A stretch of DNA of 64,000 nucleotides from CAYZJR01 sp964503045 (GCA_964503045.1 CAZCZI010000018.1:1-64000); one strand, 5' to 3'. Shown: positions 54,545-62,917, counted from the first letter of the stretch. Notes: generated by a model not told the origin, from the sequence alone. Numbers and translations are program-made.

Positions 54545-54994
54545 TCACCGATAAAAATGCTCTGGCAGCGCCGATTCGAAGTCGCCCTTAGTTGGAAGGG
54601 CAATGTTCTTGCGCTCCGACCACTCGTGTAGCATCGTCAATAATCTCATTTGACCTTCCGGCGTTACAGTTTCGAAACCGTCGGCAACAGTTATCAAAAC
54701 CTTGTTTCTGGCGTGAAGCCGTTCCACCAGCGTTCTCAAGTCGAGTGGTCTATCATTTTCATGCCACACAAAACGATTCAAATCATACGCGATGACTCCA
54801 TCGCTCAAATCGAGTGCCTTCTTGGCTTGCTCCCAACCATAAGATGGTCTGTCCGAGTCAACGAGCGTGACAAATGAAACTTCGTATTTATTGGCTTTGC
54901 AGTATTGCTTTATTGCAATTCGTTGTTTTTGAGCGCTCGCCGAGTGTGCTCCTTCGCGGATGTAGCCAACGAGTTTAAGCTTCCTATGTAACAT
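54545..54994 (-). CDS. Resolvase-like protein without catalytic serine (B)
   Basis: The 149-residue protein has a serine-recombinase-like fold: KLVGYIREGAHSASAQKQRI, then DGVIAYDLNRFVWHENDRPL. The nucleophile position of YxRVS is occupied by YIREG, so it too lacks the catalytic serine, and no DNA-binding C-terminal part is present. It faces protein A, with only 12 bp between their stops. The start is ATG 54994 with AGGTGAG upstream. The two are related but not close copies. Its function is unknown. Confidence 0.65.
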   Translation of the reverse strand: MLHRKLKLVGYIREGAHSASAQKQRIAIKQYCKANKYEVSFVTLVDSDRPSYGWEQAKKALDLSDGVIAYDLNRFVWHENDRPLDLRTLVERLHARNKVLITVADGFETVTPEGQMRLLTMLHEWSERKNIALPTKGDFESALPEHFYR

Positions 54995-55119
54995 GGCCGG
55001 CTCACCTCTCAAATAGTTTCCTCACTACATATTGTGCTTCGCCGGTTGAGTCAGGACATCCTTCTGACGGACGAGAATTTTGTATGCGAGTGCTTCGCGA
55101 AAGGTAAGGACCTAGCTTC

Positions 55120-57339
55120 TCATCTCAAGTCAAAACGATCGAGATTCATCACTTTAGTCCATGCGGTGACAAAGTCGCTGACAAATTTCTCTTTGGCATC
55201 ATCGCATGCATAGAATTCAGCGACTGCGCGCAGCTCGGAGTTTGATCCAAAAATCAGATCAACCGGTGTAGCAGTCCATTTGACCTTGTCCGTCTTGCGA
55301 TCTTTGCCCTCGTAGATGTCTTCGGAGGAGGCAGACTTAGACCACTTGGTCGACATGTCTAGCAAGTTGACGAAGAAATCGTTTGTAAGAGTTCCTGGTT
55401 TATCGGTCAGGACTCCATGCTTTGTGTGTCCTTCGTTGGCATCCAGTGCTCGCATTCCACCAAGAAGCACGGTCATTTCAGGAACAGTCAAGGTCAACAT
55501 GCCGGCGCGCTCAACTAAAGCTGTGGTTGGAGATTTTCCAGATCCCTTGCCGAAGTAGTTTCTGAATCCGTCAGCAGTGGGTTCGAGATATGCAACCGAA
55601 TTGGCGTCGGTTTGATCTTGCAAGGCATCTGTACGTCCAGGTGAAAAGGCAACTTTAACACTGTGCCCGGCCTTTTTCGCTGCCTCCTCGACTCCCACCC
55701 CACCGGCAAGAACGATTACATCTGCAAGCGAGACCTTCTTTCCATTCGAGAGCTGTTTGTTGAAGTCTGCTTGAATGGTTTCAAGTCTCTTGAGCACTTT
55801 GGAGAGTTCGGCAGGATCATTTACCGCCCAATTCTTTTGCGGCTCCAATCTTATTCGAGCACCATTAGCGCCACCGCGTTTGTCCGTGCCGCGGAAGGTT
55901 GCGGCAGATGCCCATGCCGTTCGCACCAATTCAGGAACTGTCAGTCCTGATGCCAGAATCTTTTCTTTGAGGGCAGCAACATCAGTATCGTCGATCATTT
56001 TGTAATCAGCCGATGGTACTGGATCTTGCCATAGCAGACTTTCTTTAGGCACCTCCGCTCCCAGGTAGCGCGAGCGAGGACCCATGTCTCTATGAGTGAG
56101 TTTGAACCATGCTTTGGCAAAAGCCGCTTTGAACTCTTCAGGGTTTTCCTGGAATCGTTTTGCGATTTTACTGTATACAGGATCGAGTTTTAGAGACAAG
56201 TCAGTCGTAAACATAATTGGCGGATGTTTCTTCGTCTTGTCGTGAGCATCAGGAACCAACTCCTGCGCAACCTTATCCTTGGGCTTCCACTGCGTGGCTC
56301 CGGCAGGGCTCTTTGTTTGAATCCAGTCAAAAGCAAACAAGTTGTCCAAATAGTCTGTGGAGAATGACGCCGGGCTTCGTGTCCAGGCTCCTTCGAGTCC
56401 GCTGGTGATTGTATCGGCACCGCTTCCGGTGCCGAATTTGCTTATCCAACCCAAGCCTTGATCTTCTACTGGGCATCCGGCTGGAGCTGGTCCCAGATTG
56501 GTGCCGGGCCCGGCACCATGAGCCTTGCCGAAAGAGTGACCGCCTGCAATCAGAGCAACCGTCTCCTCATCGTTCATCGCCATGCGACCAAAAGCTTCAC
56601 GAATATCCTTCGCTGCTAAAAGAGGATCCGGATTGCCGTTTGGACCTTCCGGGTTTACATATATGAGACCCATCTGAGTTGCAGCCAGAGGATTATCAAG
56701 CTTGCCTTCCTTGTCGCGATTAGTAGCGAGCCATTCTCCGCTTGGTCCCCAGAAGACAAGATCTGGCTCCCAATCATCAGTGCGACCGCCGGCAAAGCCG
56801 AATGTTTTGAAGCCCATGGTTTCGAGAGAAACATTGCCCGTCAAAACCATCAGATCGCCCCAAGATAGTTTGCGACCGTATTTCTTTTTAACCGGCCACA
56901 AAAGTCTGCGTGCCTTATCCAAGTTTGCGTTGTCGGGCCAACTGTTGAGTGGCTCGAATCGTTGCTGTCCGCCACCAGCGCCACCACGACCATCAGAGAC
57001 GCGATAAGTACCGGCGGCATGCCATGACATACGAATGAAGAAAGGTCCGTAGTTGCCAAAGTCTGCCGGCCACCAATCTTGCGATGTCTTCAAAACATCG
57101 GCGATGTCCTTCTTGACGGCAACCAAGTCTAGAGTCTGAAACTCTTTTTTGTAATTGAATCCCTGAGCTAGAGGAGTTGATTCGATCGAATGTTGACGAA
57201 GCGGGGCGAGGTCCACTTGCTTCGGCCACCAAAATTGATTGGGGCGTGGCGCATCTTGGGCCCACACAGGAACGATTTGGGAAATCATCGAGATTACGGC
57301 GACTTGTATTACGACTGCGGTTTTTTCTCGTCTGTTCAT
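55120..57339 (-). CDS. katG: Exported catalase-peroxidase (KatG type)
   Basis: The 739-residue haem enzyme degrades hydrogen peroxide by catalase and peroxidase activity. A signal peptide (VVIQVAVISMISQIVPVWA) marks it as periplasmic, like KatP of pathogenic E. coli; most KatG proteins are cytoplasmic. Active-site residues are intact: R103, W106 and H107 (FIRMSWHAAG), proximal H268 (ALIAGGHSFGKAHG), and the Trp106-Tyr227-Met253 crosslink set (MGLIYVNPEGPNG, FGRMAMNDEE) needed for catalase activity. The second, non-haem domain is complete. AAAGG precedes the ATG. Upstream are a hairpin and a decayed peroxidase of another family. Confidence 0.93.
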   Translation of the reverse strand: MNRREKTAVVIQVAVISMISQIVPVWAQDAPRPNQFWWPKQVDLAPLRQHSIESTPLAQGFNYKKEFQTLDLVAVKKDIADVLKTSQDWWPADFGNYGPFFIRMSWHAAGTYRVSDGRGGAGGGQQRFEPLNSWPDNANLDKARRLLWPVKKKYGRKLSWGDLMVLTGNVSLETMGFKTFGFAGGRTDDWEPDLVFWGPSGEWLATNRDKEGKLDNPLAATQMGLIYVNPEGPNGNPDPLLAAKDIREAFGRMAMNDEETVALIAGGHSFGKAHGAGPGTNLGPAPAGCPVEDQGLGWISKFGTGSGADTITSGLEGAWTRSPASFSTDYLDNLFAFDWIQTKSPAGATQWKPKDKVAQELVPDAHDKTKKHPPIMFTTDLSLKLDPVYSKIAKRFQENPEEFKAAFAKAWFKLTHRDMGPRSRYLGAEVPKESLLWQDPVPSADYKMIDDTDVAALKEKILASGLTVPELVRTAWASAATFRGTDKRGGANGARIRLEPQKNWAVNDPAELSKVLKRLETIQADFNKQLSNGKKVSLADVIVLAGGVGVEEAAKKAGHSVKVAFSPGRTDALQDQTDANSVAYLEPTADGFRNYFGKGSGKSPTTALVERAGMLTLTVPEMTVLLGGMRALDANEGHTKHGVLTDKPGTLTNDFFVNLLDMSTKWSKSASSEDIYEGKDRKTDKVKWTATPVDLIFGSNSELRAVAEFYACDDAKEKFVSDFVTAWTKVMNLDRFDLR

Positions 57340-57397
57340 GATTAAGTACCTTTGATTCCTGTTGTAATGCTGTGGTATCGAATGCAGTGCTATCTCG

Positions 57398-57417
57398 ACT
57401 TGCGGGGAATCGCAAGT
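57398..57417 (-). promoter_or_regulatory. Hairpin upstream of katG
   Basis: ACTTGCG and CGCAAGT form a perfect 7-bp stem around GGGAAT, 59 bases before the katG start. It could be an operator or a structured 5' leader. Confidence 0.4.
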
Positions 57418-57565
57418 TTGTGCCCCATTATTGTCGACGGCTTAACGCTTCGACTATGCTCGACAGCTATTATTCACACAGTTGAGAGGATTTTTGATCC
57501 TGACAACCGAAGTTAATCGGCGCGCAGCCTATCATGATGTAGCTCGAATGCGAGGAGAACCCGAT

Positions 57566-57921
57566 ATGGCAACTGTGGACAACTTGGAAACACTCAGCAA
57601 AGACCTGCTAGACGGTTTAGATGAGTTGTTTGGGCTGCACCCCGGTTTTAGACCGGTTCACGCCAAGGGCTTGTTGTTGTCGCGGAGTTGCAGTTAGATT
57701 TCATTCTGGTCCTCACGCTCATACTGACATCATCGGGCACTCGCATAATGGCTTTCCGGTCAGAACCGGCGAAGAGTTTTTAGAGTTTCTCAGAGCGGCC
57801 AATTCGACCGAAAAACGCGTGTTGCCGATGACGATGTTAACGGGCAGCGTTTGATCTTCGACCCGGTGCCGCGCGTGGATGTATAAACCAGGGCGATCTT
57901 CCAGCTGTTCAGCCCTTGTGA
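57566..57921 (+). pseudogene. Decayed SrpA-type catalase-family peroxidase
   Basis: A good ribosome site (AGGAG) precedes ATG 57566 and the family N-terminus: SKDLLDGLDELFGLHPGFRP, then VHAKGLLLS. The frame then breaks. The next frame gives RGVAVRFHSGPHAHTDIIGH and GFPVRTGEEFLEFLRAA, part of the haem-binding core, after loss of roughly 40-50 codons. Later another frame holds the family's end, RLIFDPVPRVD, after a large deletion. Intact members are about 330 residues. The copy is clearly non-functional. It lies divergently next to the intact katG, which may have replaced it. Confidence 0.8.
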
Positions 57922-57979
57922 AATGGACCCGCAAATTCATACTGTCCAATCAGAAATGCCATGTTAATGCTCCAGTACA

Positions 57980-59380
57980 TTACTTGATCTTCTGGGCACT
58001 CTTACTGCTTTCTGTCGTCAACAACTCAATCATCGAACGAAGATCCGATGAGTCAGAGCCGTCCACAAGTACGCTGGTCTTTTCATCAAGATTGGCCGCG
58101 AGCAACTTGTATGCTTCGATTGCGTTGCCGCACGTGGCTGTTTCAAATGCAGCATTGCGCATTCCACGGACGATGTGCGCTGCTGCCTCGCCTATTGTCA
58201 CCAGACCTGTGAAGGATAACTCGGAGAGCCACTGACCGAGCTTGGCATGAATGCCATCGCTCGCTTCCCCAAGTTCTTCCATTCCCCCCAGAACAATGTA
58301 CTTGCGTGGATGCGGTACCGCGCGTTTGTCTAAAAAGGCTGCGACTGCCGCCCTCACTGAGTCTGGAGTAGCAGAGTATGACTCGTCAATTATTAATGCA
58401 CCGCTCTTGCCCACGATCTTGTTGCCTCGACCTCGTGGCGGCTCGTAACGGCGCAAACATTCTCCTATTTCGTGATCCAGCAGCCCCATCTCTCTGCCGC
58501 ACATGATGGCGCACCAAGCATCTCGCAAATATGCTGAGCCGTGAGCTCTGACTTCAAACAACGTATCAGAACCGGATACCACAAATACAGTGGTCTCAGG
58601 CTTCACGCCGATTTCTTCAAGATCTCGATCATTGAAGACCAGGACACGACCATTACCAAATACAACATCAGCCCGCTCAAGCAACCGCCTGTTCTCATCA
58701 CCAATAATTGCCACACCGGCATCTAAACTCATGCTCTCCAGCAGTTCGCACTTAGCGGCTGCAATGTTTTCTAAGGACCCTAAAGTTTCCAAATGCGCCA
58801 ATCCGACATTGGTGATCACTGCTATATCTGGACTTAGGCCAGTTGCTAACCATGAGATCTGTCCTCTTCCCCGTTGTGACAACTCAACTACCAAAACATC
58901 CGTTTCATTTGGCATCGCGAGAACTGTCTTAGCAAAACTTCTGGCGTCAGGGCTGTTGCTTGTCGAGCGATGCACCCTGAAAGCTTTTGAGAGAATGCTG
59001 CTGCACATGTCTCTGGTAGTGCTTTTGCCTGAAGAACCTGTAACTGCAATCACCTTCGGATTTATTTGTTGGCGCGCAAATTTGGCCAGCTCATAGTAAG
59101 CCTGCAGCGTGCTAGGTACGGCAATCAGCGTACTGCCGGGTGCCGAAAACGGATAGCGCCGCCGGTCAACTACTACACAACCAATAGCCCCTCGATGGAT
59201 TGCATCAGAGAGATAGTCGTGACCATCTCTCTGTGTTTCAGGTAGGGCAATGAACCACTGACCAGGTTCCAGCTCCTCTAAAGTTGCGCATATTGAACCG
59301 CTTAGCTCTGATATTTCCCCAGAGACCAGCCGTCCATTAGTTGCCGCAAGTATTTCTTGCGCCGTGAATCGTATTGCCAT
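57980..59380 (-). CDS. murF: MurF-type UDP-MurNAc-tripeptide:D-Ala-D-Ala ligase
   Basis: The 466-residue ATP-dependent ligase has the Mur-ligase layout. It comprises an N-terminal UDP-binding domain (MAIRFTAQEILAATNGRLVS), a P-loop TGSSGKSTT with K119 (in place of the usual TGSNGKTTT), and ITNVGLAHLETLGS with metal/ATP residues. The C-terminal domain carries IIDESYSATPDSV and YIVLGGMEELGEAS. MurF adds D-Ala-D-Ala to the peptidoglycan precursor. The gene is alone, outside a dcw cluster, so it could be a second or specialised copy. The start is ATG 59380 with AGAGGTG upstream; a 33-codon ORF ends 16 bp before it. Confidence 0.85.
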   Translation of the reverse strand: MAIRFTAQEILAATNGRLVSGEISELSGSICATLEELEPGQWFIALPETQRDGHDYLSDAIHRGAIGCVVVDRRRYPFSAPGSTLIAVPSTLQAYYELAKFARQQINPKVIAVTGSSGKSTTRDMCSSILSKAFRVHRSTSNSPDARSFAKTVLAMPNETDVLVVELSQRGRGQISWLATGLSPDIAVITNVGLAHLETLGSLENIAAAKCELLESMSLDAGVAIIGDENRRLLERADVVFGNGRVLVFNDRDLEEIGVKPETTVFVVSGSDTLFEVRAHGSAYLRDAWCAIMCGREMGLLDHEIGECLRRYEPPRGRGNKIVGKSGALIIDESYSATPDSVRAAVAAFLDKRAVPHPRKYIVLGGMEELGEASDGIHAKLGQWLSELSFTGLVTIGEAAAHIVRGMRNAAFETATCGNAIEAYKLLAANLDEKTSVLVDGSDSSDLRSMIELLTTESSKSAQKIK

Positions 59381-59396
59381 AATTGCACCTCTAAAT

Positions 59397-59498
59397 TCAA
59401 GCGTGCTCTTGGGCAAGCTTCTCAGCTTCTCGTCTGTCAATTTGGCCGCCATCTGCAAGCATCTTGCGCGCTTCTTTTTCGCTCAAACTCATTGTCAT
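59397..59498 (-). CDS. 33-residue small protein preceding murF
   Basis: ATG 59498 follows AGGAG at eight bases. The product is a charged helical peptide, MTMSLSEKEARKMLADGGQI, then DRREAEKLAQEHA. The frame ends 16 bp before murF on the same strand, so it is probably co-transcribed and translated. The clear ribosome site and protein-like composition support a real small gene. It could be a regulatory peptide or leader; no function is known. Confidence 0.5.
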   Translation of the reverse strand: MTMSLSEKEARKMLADGGQIDRREAEKLAQEHA

Positions 59499-59541
59499 AT
59501 CTAGCACTCCTGCCTATCATCGATTCAACGGCGCTCAATAA

Positions 59542-59889
59542 CTAGAACCAATGCTTGGGTCGCGGCCTGCCGTCTCGACTTCTAAAGTTCGGATCAACCA
59601 TCTGTTCGTAGACCGAAATGTCCTCCTCTGAAATTCCAAGAATCGTCTCATCCCTAAACCAATACCCATCTTCATAAGCTCGACAGATTGGCTCGTAACG
59701 CATCAAAAGCTCGTTTAAAATGAAGGCATCGACCGGGCGCTTCTCTTTCAAGGCTTGTTTGTAGGAGAAAAGCAGTTCATCCTCGGTTAAACGCCCGTCT
59801 CTGAGCTGGTCGAGCATGTCCCAATGCTCCCTCAAGAAAGGCATAATGGTGTCCGTGACAAATTCATGTTCATTGCAATAAACAGTCAT
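59542..59889 (-). CDS. Small hypothetical acidic protein
   Basis: The 115-residue protein starts at ATG 59889 behind a perfect AGGAGGT. It is acidic and aromatic, with RDGRLTEDELLFSYKQALKE and a FRSRDGRPRPKHWF tail; no family is recognised. It lies 44 bp before the 33-codon ORF on the same strand and may share its transcript with murF. The strong ribosome site makes this a real, expressed gene. Confidence 0.65.
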   Translation of the reverse strand: MTVYCNEHEFVTDTIMPFLREHWDMLDQLRDGRLTEDELLFSYKQALKEKRPVDAFILNELLMRYEPICRAYEDGYWFRDETILGISEEDISVYEQMVDPNFRSRDGRPRPKHWF

Positions 59890-59978
59890 AGTGACCTCCT
59901 TAGTCGTCCATACTCAGTTCATTCGAGCTAACGTCAATCAACGATAATTTGCAAGGTAGCACCGTCACGGTAGCGAAC

Positions 59979-60341
59979 TCACCCAAACATTGCCGTAGCA
60001 GATTTCTGTTGTCTGGCTTGAACGTGCGCAATCCGTGAAACACGTTCACAAAGAGCCCTTACCCAGCGCAGCAAGAAGGAGCTCGATTGAGACATGCGCA
60101 AATGCCGTAACGATGCTATTTTTTGATCAGCGTTTTTGTAAGCCTGATTGCAAGAAACGTAGGCACGGCCACGATTGCGCGGTGGGTCCAGTTTCAGGGC
60201 ACGACTTCGGTAGCTGCTTATGCAGATCCTGTCTTGCATCACCCCCAAAAGACCGGTTTGAGTCATCGAGCGCGTCTGGTGGCGGCTTATTTCGTCTATC
60301 CGAGAGTCGCCGGACGGATTGGTATTGACTGAGAATGACAT
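59979..60341 (-). CDS. Hypothetical protein under a palindrome-marked promoter
   Basis: The 120-residue protein starts at ATG 60341, six bases after GGAGGAG. It is basic; a short TPR-like piece (SYRSRALKLDP) is the only hint of a fold, and the rest may be frame-damaged. Upstream is a near-consensus promoter with an overlapping 16-bp palindrome and the ArsR-like motif, so it was built to be regulated. The product itself is unrecognised. Confidence 0.5.
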   Translation of the reverse strand: MSFSVNTNPSGDSRIDEISRHQTRSMTQTGLLGVMQDRICISSYRSRALKLDPPRNRGRAYVSCNQAYKNADQKIASLRHLRMSQSSSFLLRWVRALCERVSRIAHVQARQQKSATAMFG

Positions 60342-60369
60342 AAGCGGCTCCTCCATTTATGCAAACTTC

Positions 60370-60384
60370 TGAATATTTAGATAT
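60370..60384 (+). promoter_or_regulatory. Putative ArsR operator, copy 3
   Basis: TGAATATTTAGATAT matches copy 2 at 37254-37268 in 14 of 15 bases, and TATGCAA precedes both at the same spacing. It lies between the promoter and start of the 60341 gene. Confidence 0.55.
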
Positions 60385-60387
60385 TGC

Positions 60388-60403
60388 TATACTTGCAAGT
60401 ATA
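60388..60403. promoter_or_regulatory. Perfect 16-bp palindrome overlapping a -10 box
   Basis: TATACTTGCAAGTATA is its own reverse complement. Its TATACT half is the -10 box of the minus-strand promoter at 60398-60425. Confidence 0.7.
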
Positions 60404-60425
60404 TACGATTGAAAGGCTTTGTCAA
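60398..60425 (-). promoter_or_regulatory. Near-consensus promoter for the 60341 gene
   Basis: On the minus strand TTGACA (60420-60425) and TATACT (60398-60403) are 16 bases apart. This is the strongest sigma70-like promoter I found in the window. It lies about 57 bases before the 60341 start. Confidence 0.65.
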
Positions 60426-60566
60426 ATGCGATTCCAGAGAGGCGCGAACCCCGAAAGCCAGGGTCCTTGCAAGAAAGTGCAGTATGGTGCTCTCTTAAAA
60501 TGTCGGAATATTCAAAACTCTAGATATATGTATTTTTAATAATCACACATTCAAGGAGTCCACTTG

Positions 60567-60798
60567 ATGGGCGTCACGGGCGATATCCGGACATAGACAT
60601 GCTTGGTGGAGGACAAGTTGTGTTGATCATTGGGCAAACCGTGAGCTTGAAACATGTTTCATTTCTCCAGTCTTGGAACCTGAAAGCGTTAGATATGCCC
60701 ATCTTGCCGCATCATTACGCCAGTGTGAACAGCCTTTACTGAACATCCGATACCAGCCGGAGCTCAGCGAAGACTCTGTTCTCGTGGTCTTTCAATAA
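60567..60798 (+). pseudogene. Frame-broken small gene
   Basis: AGGAG precedes ATG 60567, but that frame stops after nine codons (MGVTGDIRT). Another frame then runs to a TAA at 60796-60798 and encodes protein-like sequence (WANRELETCFISPVLEPESV, later QPLLNIRYQPELSEDSVLVV). One single-base shift would join them. No family is recognised. Confidence 0.35.
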
Positions 60799-61043
60799 TC
60801 TATATATCTTAGTTGGCCAGTTCAGTACCTGGGGAACTCTCGCAAGTGTGACACGTTGCACCTTTATAGAGTCGTGTAGTCGTGTTTGTCGACACCGAAA
60901 GAGGCGATTGCGCTCACATGCCAGTACCTTCAGAAAGTGGCTCGTCTCTTTCGTATCTGACCGCCTCCGCAGGCTAAAGCTTGCTGTCGCCGAAGCGGCG
61001 GAACAGCTGCATTGGCTATGCAGCCGAGCGCTCAGTAACGATC

Positions 61044-61310
61044 ATGCGAGTGGCAATCGAATTCGAGAAAAAAAACCGGCGACAGAGCGTGAGAAATGAC
61101 ATTGTAGAAGAAGCTTCCGACACTGTCACCGCCGATGGTTCTATAACGAATATTCGTGTTTGGAACTTTTCTTCTAGTCAAAAATTCCATAACATGATCG
61201 TTGATAGTCTGAGCGGCAATCCTACACTTAAGTTTTCCATCGGATCGACACTAAGTACTTCTAGAGATGATTCGATCGAATGCAGAAAGGGCAAAACGAT
61301 GTCACGGTAG
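61044..61310 (+). CDS. Small hypothetical protein before the YD-like gene
   Basis: An 88-residue frame from ATG 61044 ends 19 bases before the next gene's start on the same strand. The composition is protein-like (RNDIVEEASDTVTADGSITN, FHNMIVDSLSGNPTLKFSIG). There is no clear ribosome site and no recognised family. The close spacing to the next gene supports co-transcription; still tentative. Confidence 0.4.
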   Translation: MRVAIEFEKKNRRQSVRNDIVEEASDTVTADGSITNIRVWNFSSSQKFHNMIVDSLSGNPTLKFSIGSTLSTSRDDSIECRKGKTMSR

Positions 61311-61329
61311 TTTGCAAGGAAAAAACACA

Positions 61330-62433
61330 ATGAGCATCGATGTGCTTGCCGAGATCGAACAACTGAATTCGGAAGCAGGTTTAAACCAGATGAGAGTAGC
61401 TTGCGAAAGTCGCATAGCCATTTGGAAGTGGGTATCAAATGACATTTACCATCCCAGCGTCCTGTGGTTCGAACGCAATCGTCTGAGCAAAGGTAGGGTG
61501 CTCTCCAAAGAGCCAGACGAGTTTCCAAAGCAGCAGGTCGGATTTGACGAGAAGGGAAGAGTGGTACTCGACCAGGAGTTTGTCATGGAAGACTTCAGTT
61601 ACCTTACTTTGATCAAGCATCTTGATAGCGCAGACTTCGGAGTACGCTTCGACATCAAAAGAGGAAAGCCAGAGCTTCGTTGGGTATGGACCCTCACCTA
61701 CGATCGACAGGATTTGCCAGTTCTTTTCGAACAGATGGATGCGAAACACAAGGTCAAGACATTTCAGGACCGTTTTGAATATGACGAGAAGGGACGCGTA
61801 ATAAAAATCATCGAGGAGTGGGGCAACAATCAGTACGACGTACTTTACGATGATATGGGACTTCTTGCCATCGAAACTCCGACCGAGACGGGCACTTGGC
61901 GAGTCTTCGAACGAAAGGACAAGAAATTCTCAATTGCCAAGGCCGCGCTGGTCGTTGAGCAAGCGCTCGTAAATGCTGTTCCACAGGTTGTTGAAGAAAT
62001 GGGAATAAGTGAGCCGGCGTGCTTTGTCGCACTGGTGTACGAGGAAGGTCAGGATGGCAACCTGCCTCCAATAGTAGGAGTAGGGCTGGAGTCGGAGAGA
62101 CTGAAACTGAAACAGAGTAATGGCGAGATCTGGAACCCCGCTGAATACAGTACTTTCAGCACCGAAAGAGAACAGATACGAGACAGTGAATTGCTGTCTC
62201 TTTGCGAGAAATTCGAAAACCAGATCGTTAGAGAAGAGAAGTGGTCAGCATTGACGAAGGTGTTAGACAATGTAGCAACTCGACTTATGGATGTAAATTG
62301 GCAAGCGATTATACCCGTAACCGATGATTTTGTAGTCTATTCTTGCGATCCGCGCAGCAGCAAATTCAACCTTAAGAAATCAGTGCCCGCAAGTCTGTTG
62401 AGCAGGCTGAAGGAGAGAAAGCTGTTGCGGTAG
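61330..62433 (+). CDS. Hypothetical protein with YD-like strands
   Basis: The 367-residue cytoplasmic protein starts at ATG 61330 after AAGGA. The middle has two motifs of the YDEKGRVIKI type (FDEKGRVVLD, YDEKGRVIKIIEEWGNNQYD) that recall RHS/YD strand repeats, each followed by an aromatic strand. The rest is unrecognised. Such proteins are often carriers or immunity-like factors near polymorphic toxins, but nothing here proves that. It is convergent with the gene at 62528. Confidence 0.6.
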   Translation: MSIDVLAEIEQLNSEAGLNQMRVACESRIAIWKWVSNDIYHPSVLWFERNRLSKGRVLSKEPDEFPKQQVGFDEKGRVVLDQEFVMEDFSYLTLIKHLDSADFGVRFDIKRGKPELRWVWTLTYDRQDLPVLFEQMDAKHKVKTFQDRFEYDEKGRVIKIIEEWGNNQYDVLYDDMGLLAIETPTETGTWRVFERKDKKFSIAKAALVVEQALVNAVPQVVEEMGISEPACFVALVYEEGQDGNLPPIVGVGLESERLKLKQSNGEIWNPAEYSTFSTEREQIRDSELLSLCEKFENQIVREEKWSALTKVLDNVATRLMDVNWQAIIPVTDDFVVYSCDPRSSKFNLKKSVPASLLSRLKERKLLR

Positions 62434-62527
62434 TACCATCTGCTTGTTCTCGGAAGCGGTCTCACCGATGTAGAGATCCAACCGAGAGTCGTGTGGATAG
62501 TGTGGACCAACCGTGCCACCATTTGCG

Positions 62528-62917
62528 CTACCAACAATACTTGGATTTCGTCCAATAATCCAACTCGCTCGTGTCGAGAAGCCTGGCGGCATCATTGGGA
62601 AAGCGTTGTTGCAGGAGCGCGTCGGTTACTTCGATGATTTGATTGCCATGTTTGTACTCGTCTTTCTTTTTGAGTGCGATGGGCTTATTAGACTTGAAGC
62701 GAAGATCAATTTCGTGGTCGAGCCAGGTAGTACCACCTCCGCTCAATTCCGAAATTTCGGAGTCTTCGAAATACAGATCAAATGCCCTTGTAGGACCAAT
62801 GGAAAAAGTGGAATACCGTTGCACAAAAACCAAGCAACAATTAATTTCAAACTGAGTGAAGATTTTGCCAGTGCAAGCGCTGATCTGATTCGTTTGTGAT
62901 ACCGCATATAATGTCAT
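62528..62917 (-). CDS. Hypothetical protein overlapping the HD-domain gene
   Basis: The 129-residue frame overlaps the end of the HD gene by 71 bases, so the true start is probably later, after the HD stop at 62847; no clear ribosome site decides it. The middle looks real (DLYFEDSEISELSGGGTTWL, then DHEIDLRFKSNKPIALKKKD). A protein-like frame continues past its stop in another phase (SANGGTVGPHYPHDSRLDLY), hinting at a frameshift near 62560-62595. The family is not recognised. Confidence 0.45.
   Translation of the reverse strand: MTLYAVSQTNQISACTGKIFTQFEINCCLVFVQRYSTFSIGPTRAFDLYFEDSEISELSGGGTTWLDHEIDLRFKSNKPIALKKKDEYKHGNQIIEVTDALLQQRFPNDAARLLDTSELDYWTKSKYCW

Noticed and set aside
54526..54546. 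A hairpin between the stops of the two resolvase-like genes (GAGCT...AGCTC)
   Set aside because: It may be a bidirectional terminator, but no T-run follows on either strand and the stem is interrupted, so it is not listed.
62513..62899. A 128-codon plus-strand frame opposite the gene at 62528
   Set aside because: It mirrors the minus-strand frame, has no ribosome site and its sequence is less protein-like; the minus strand is preferred.
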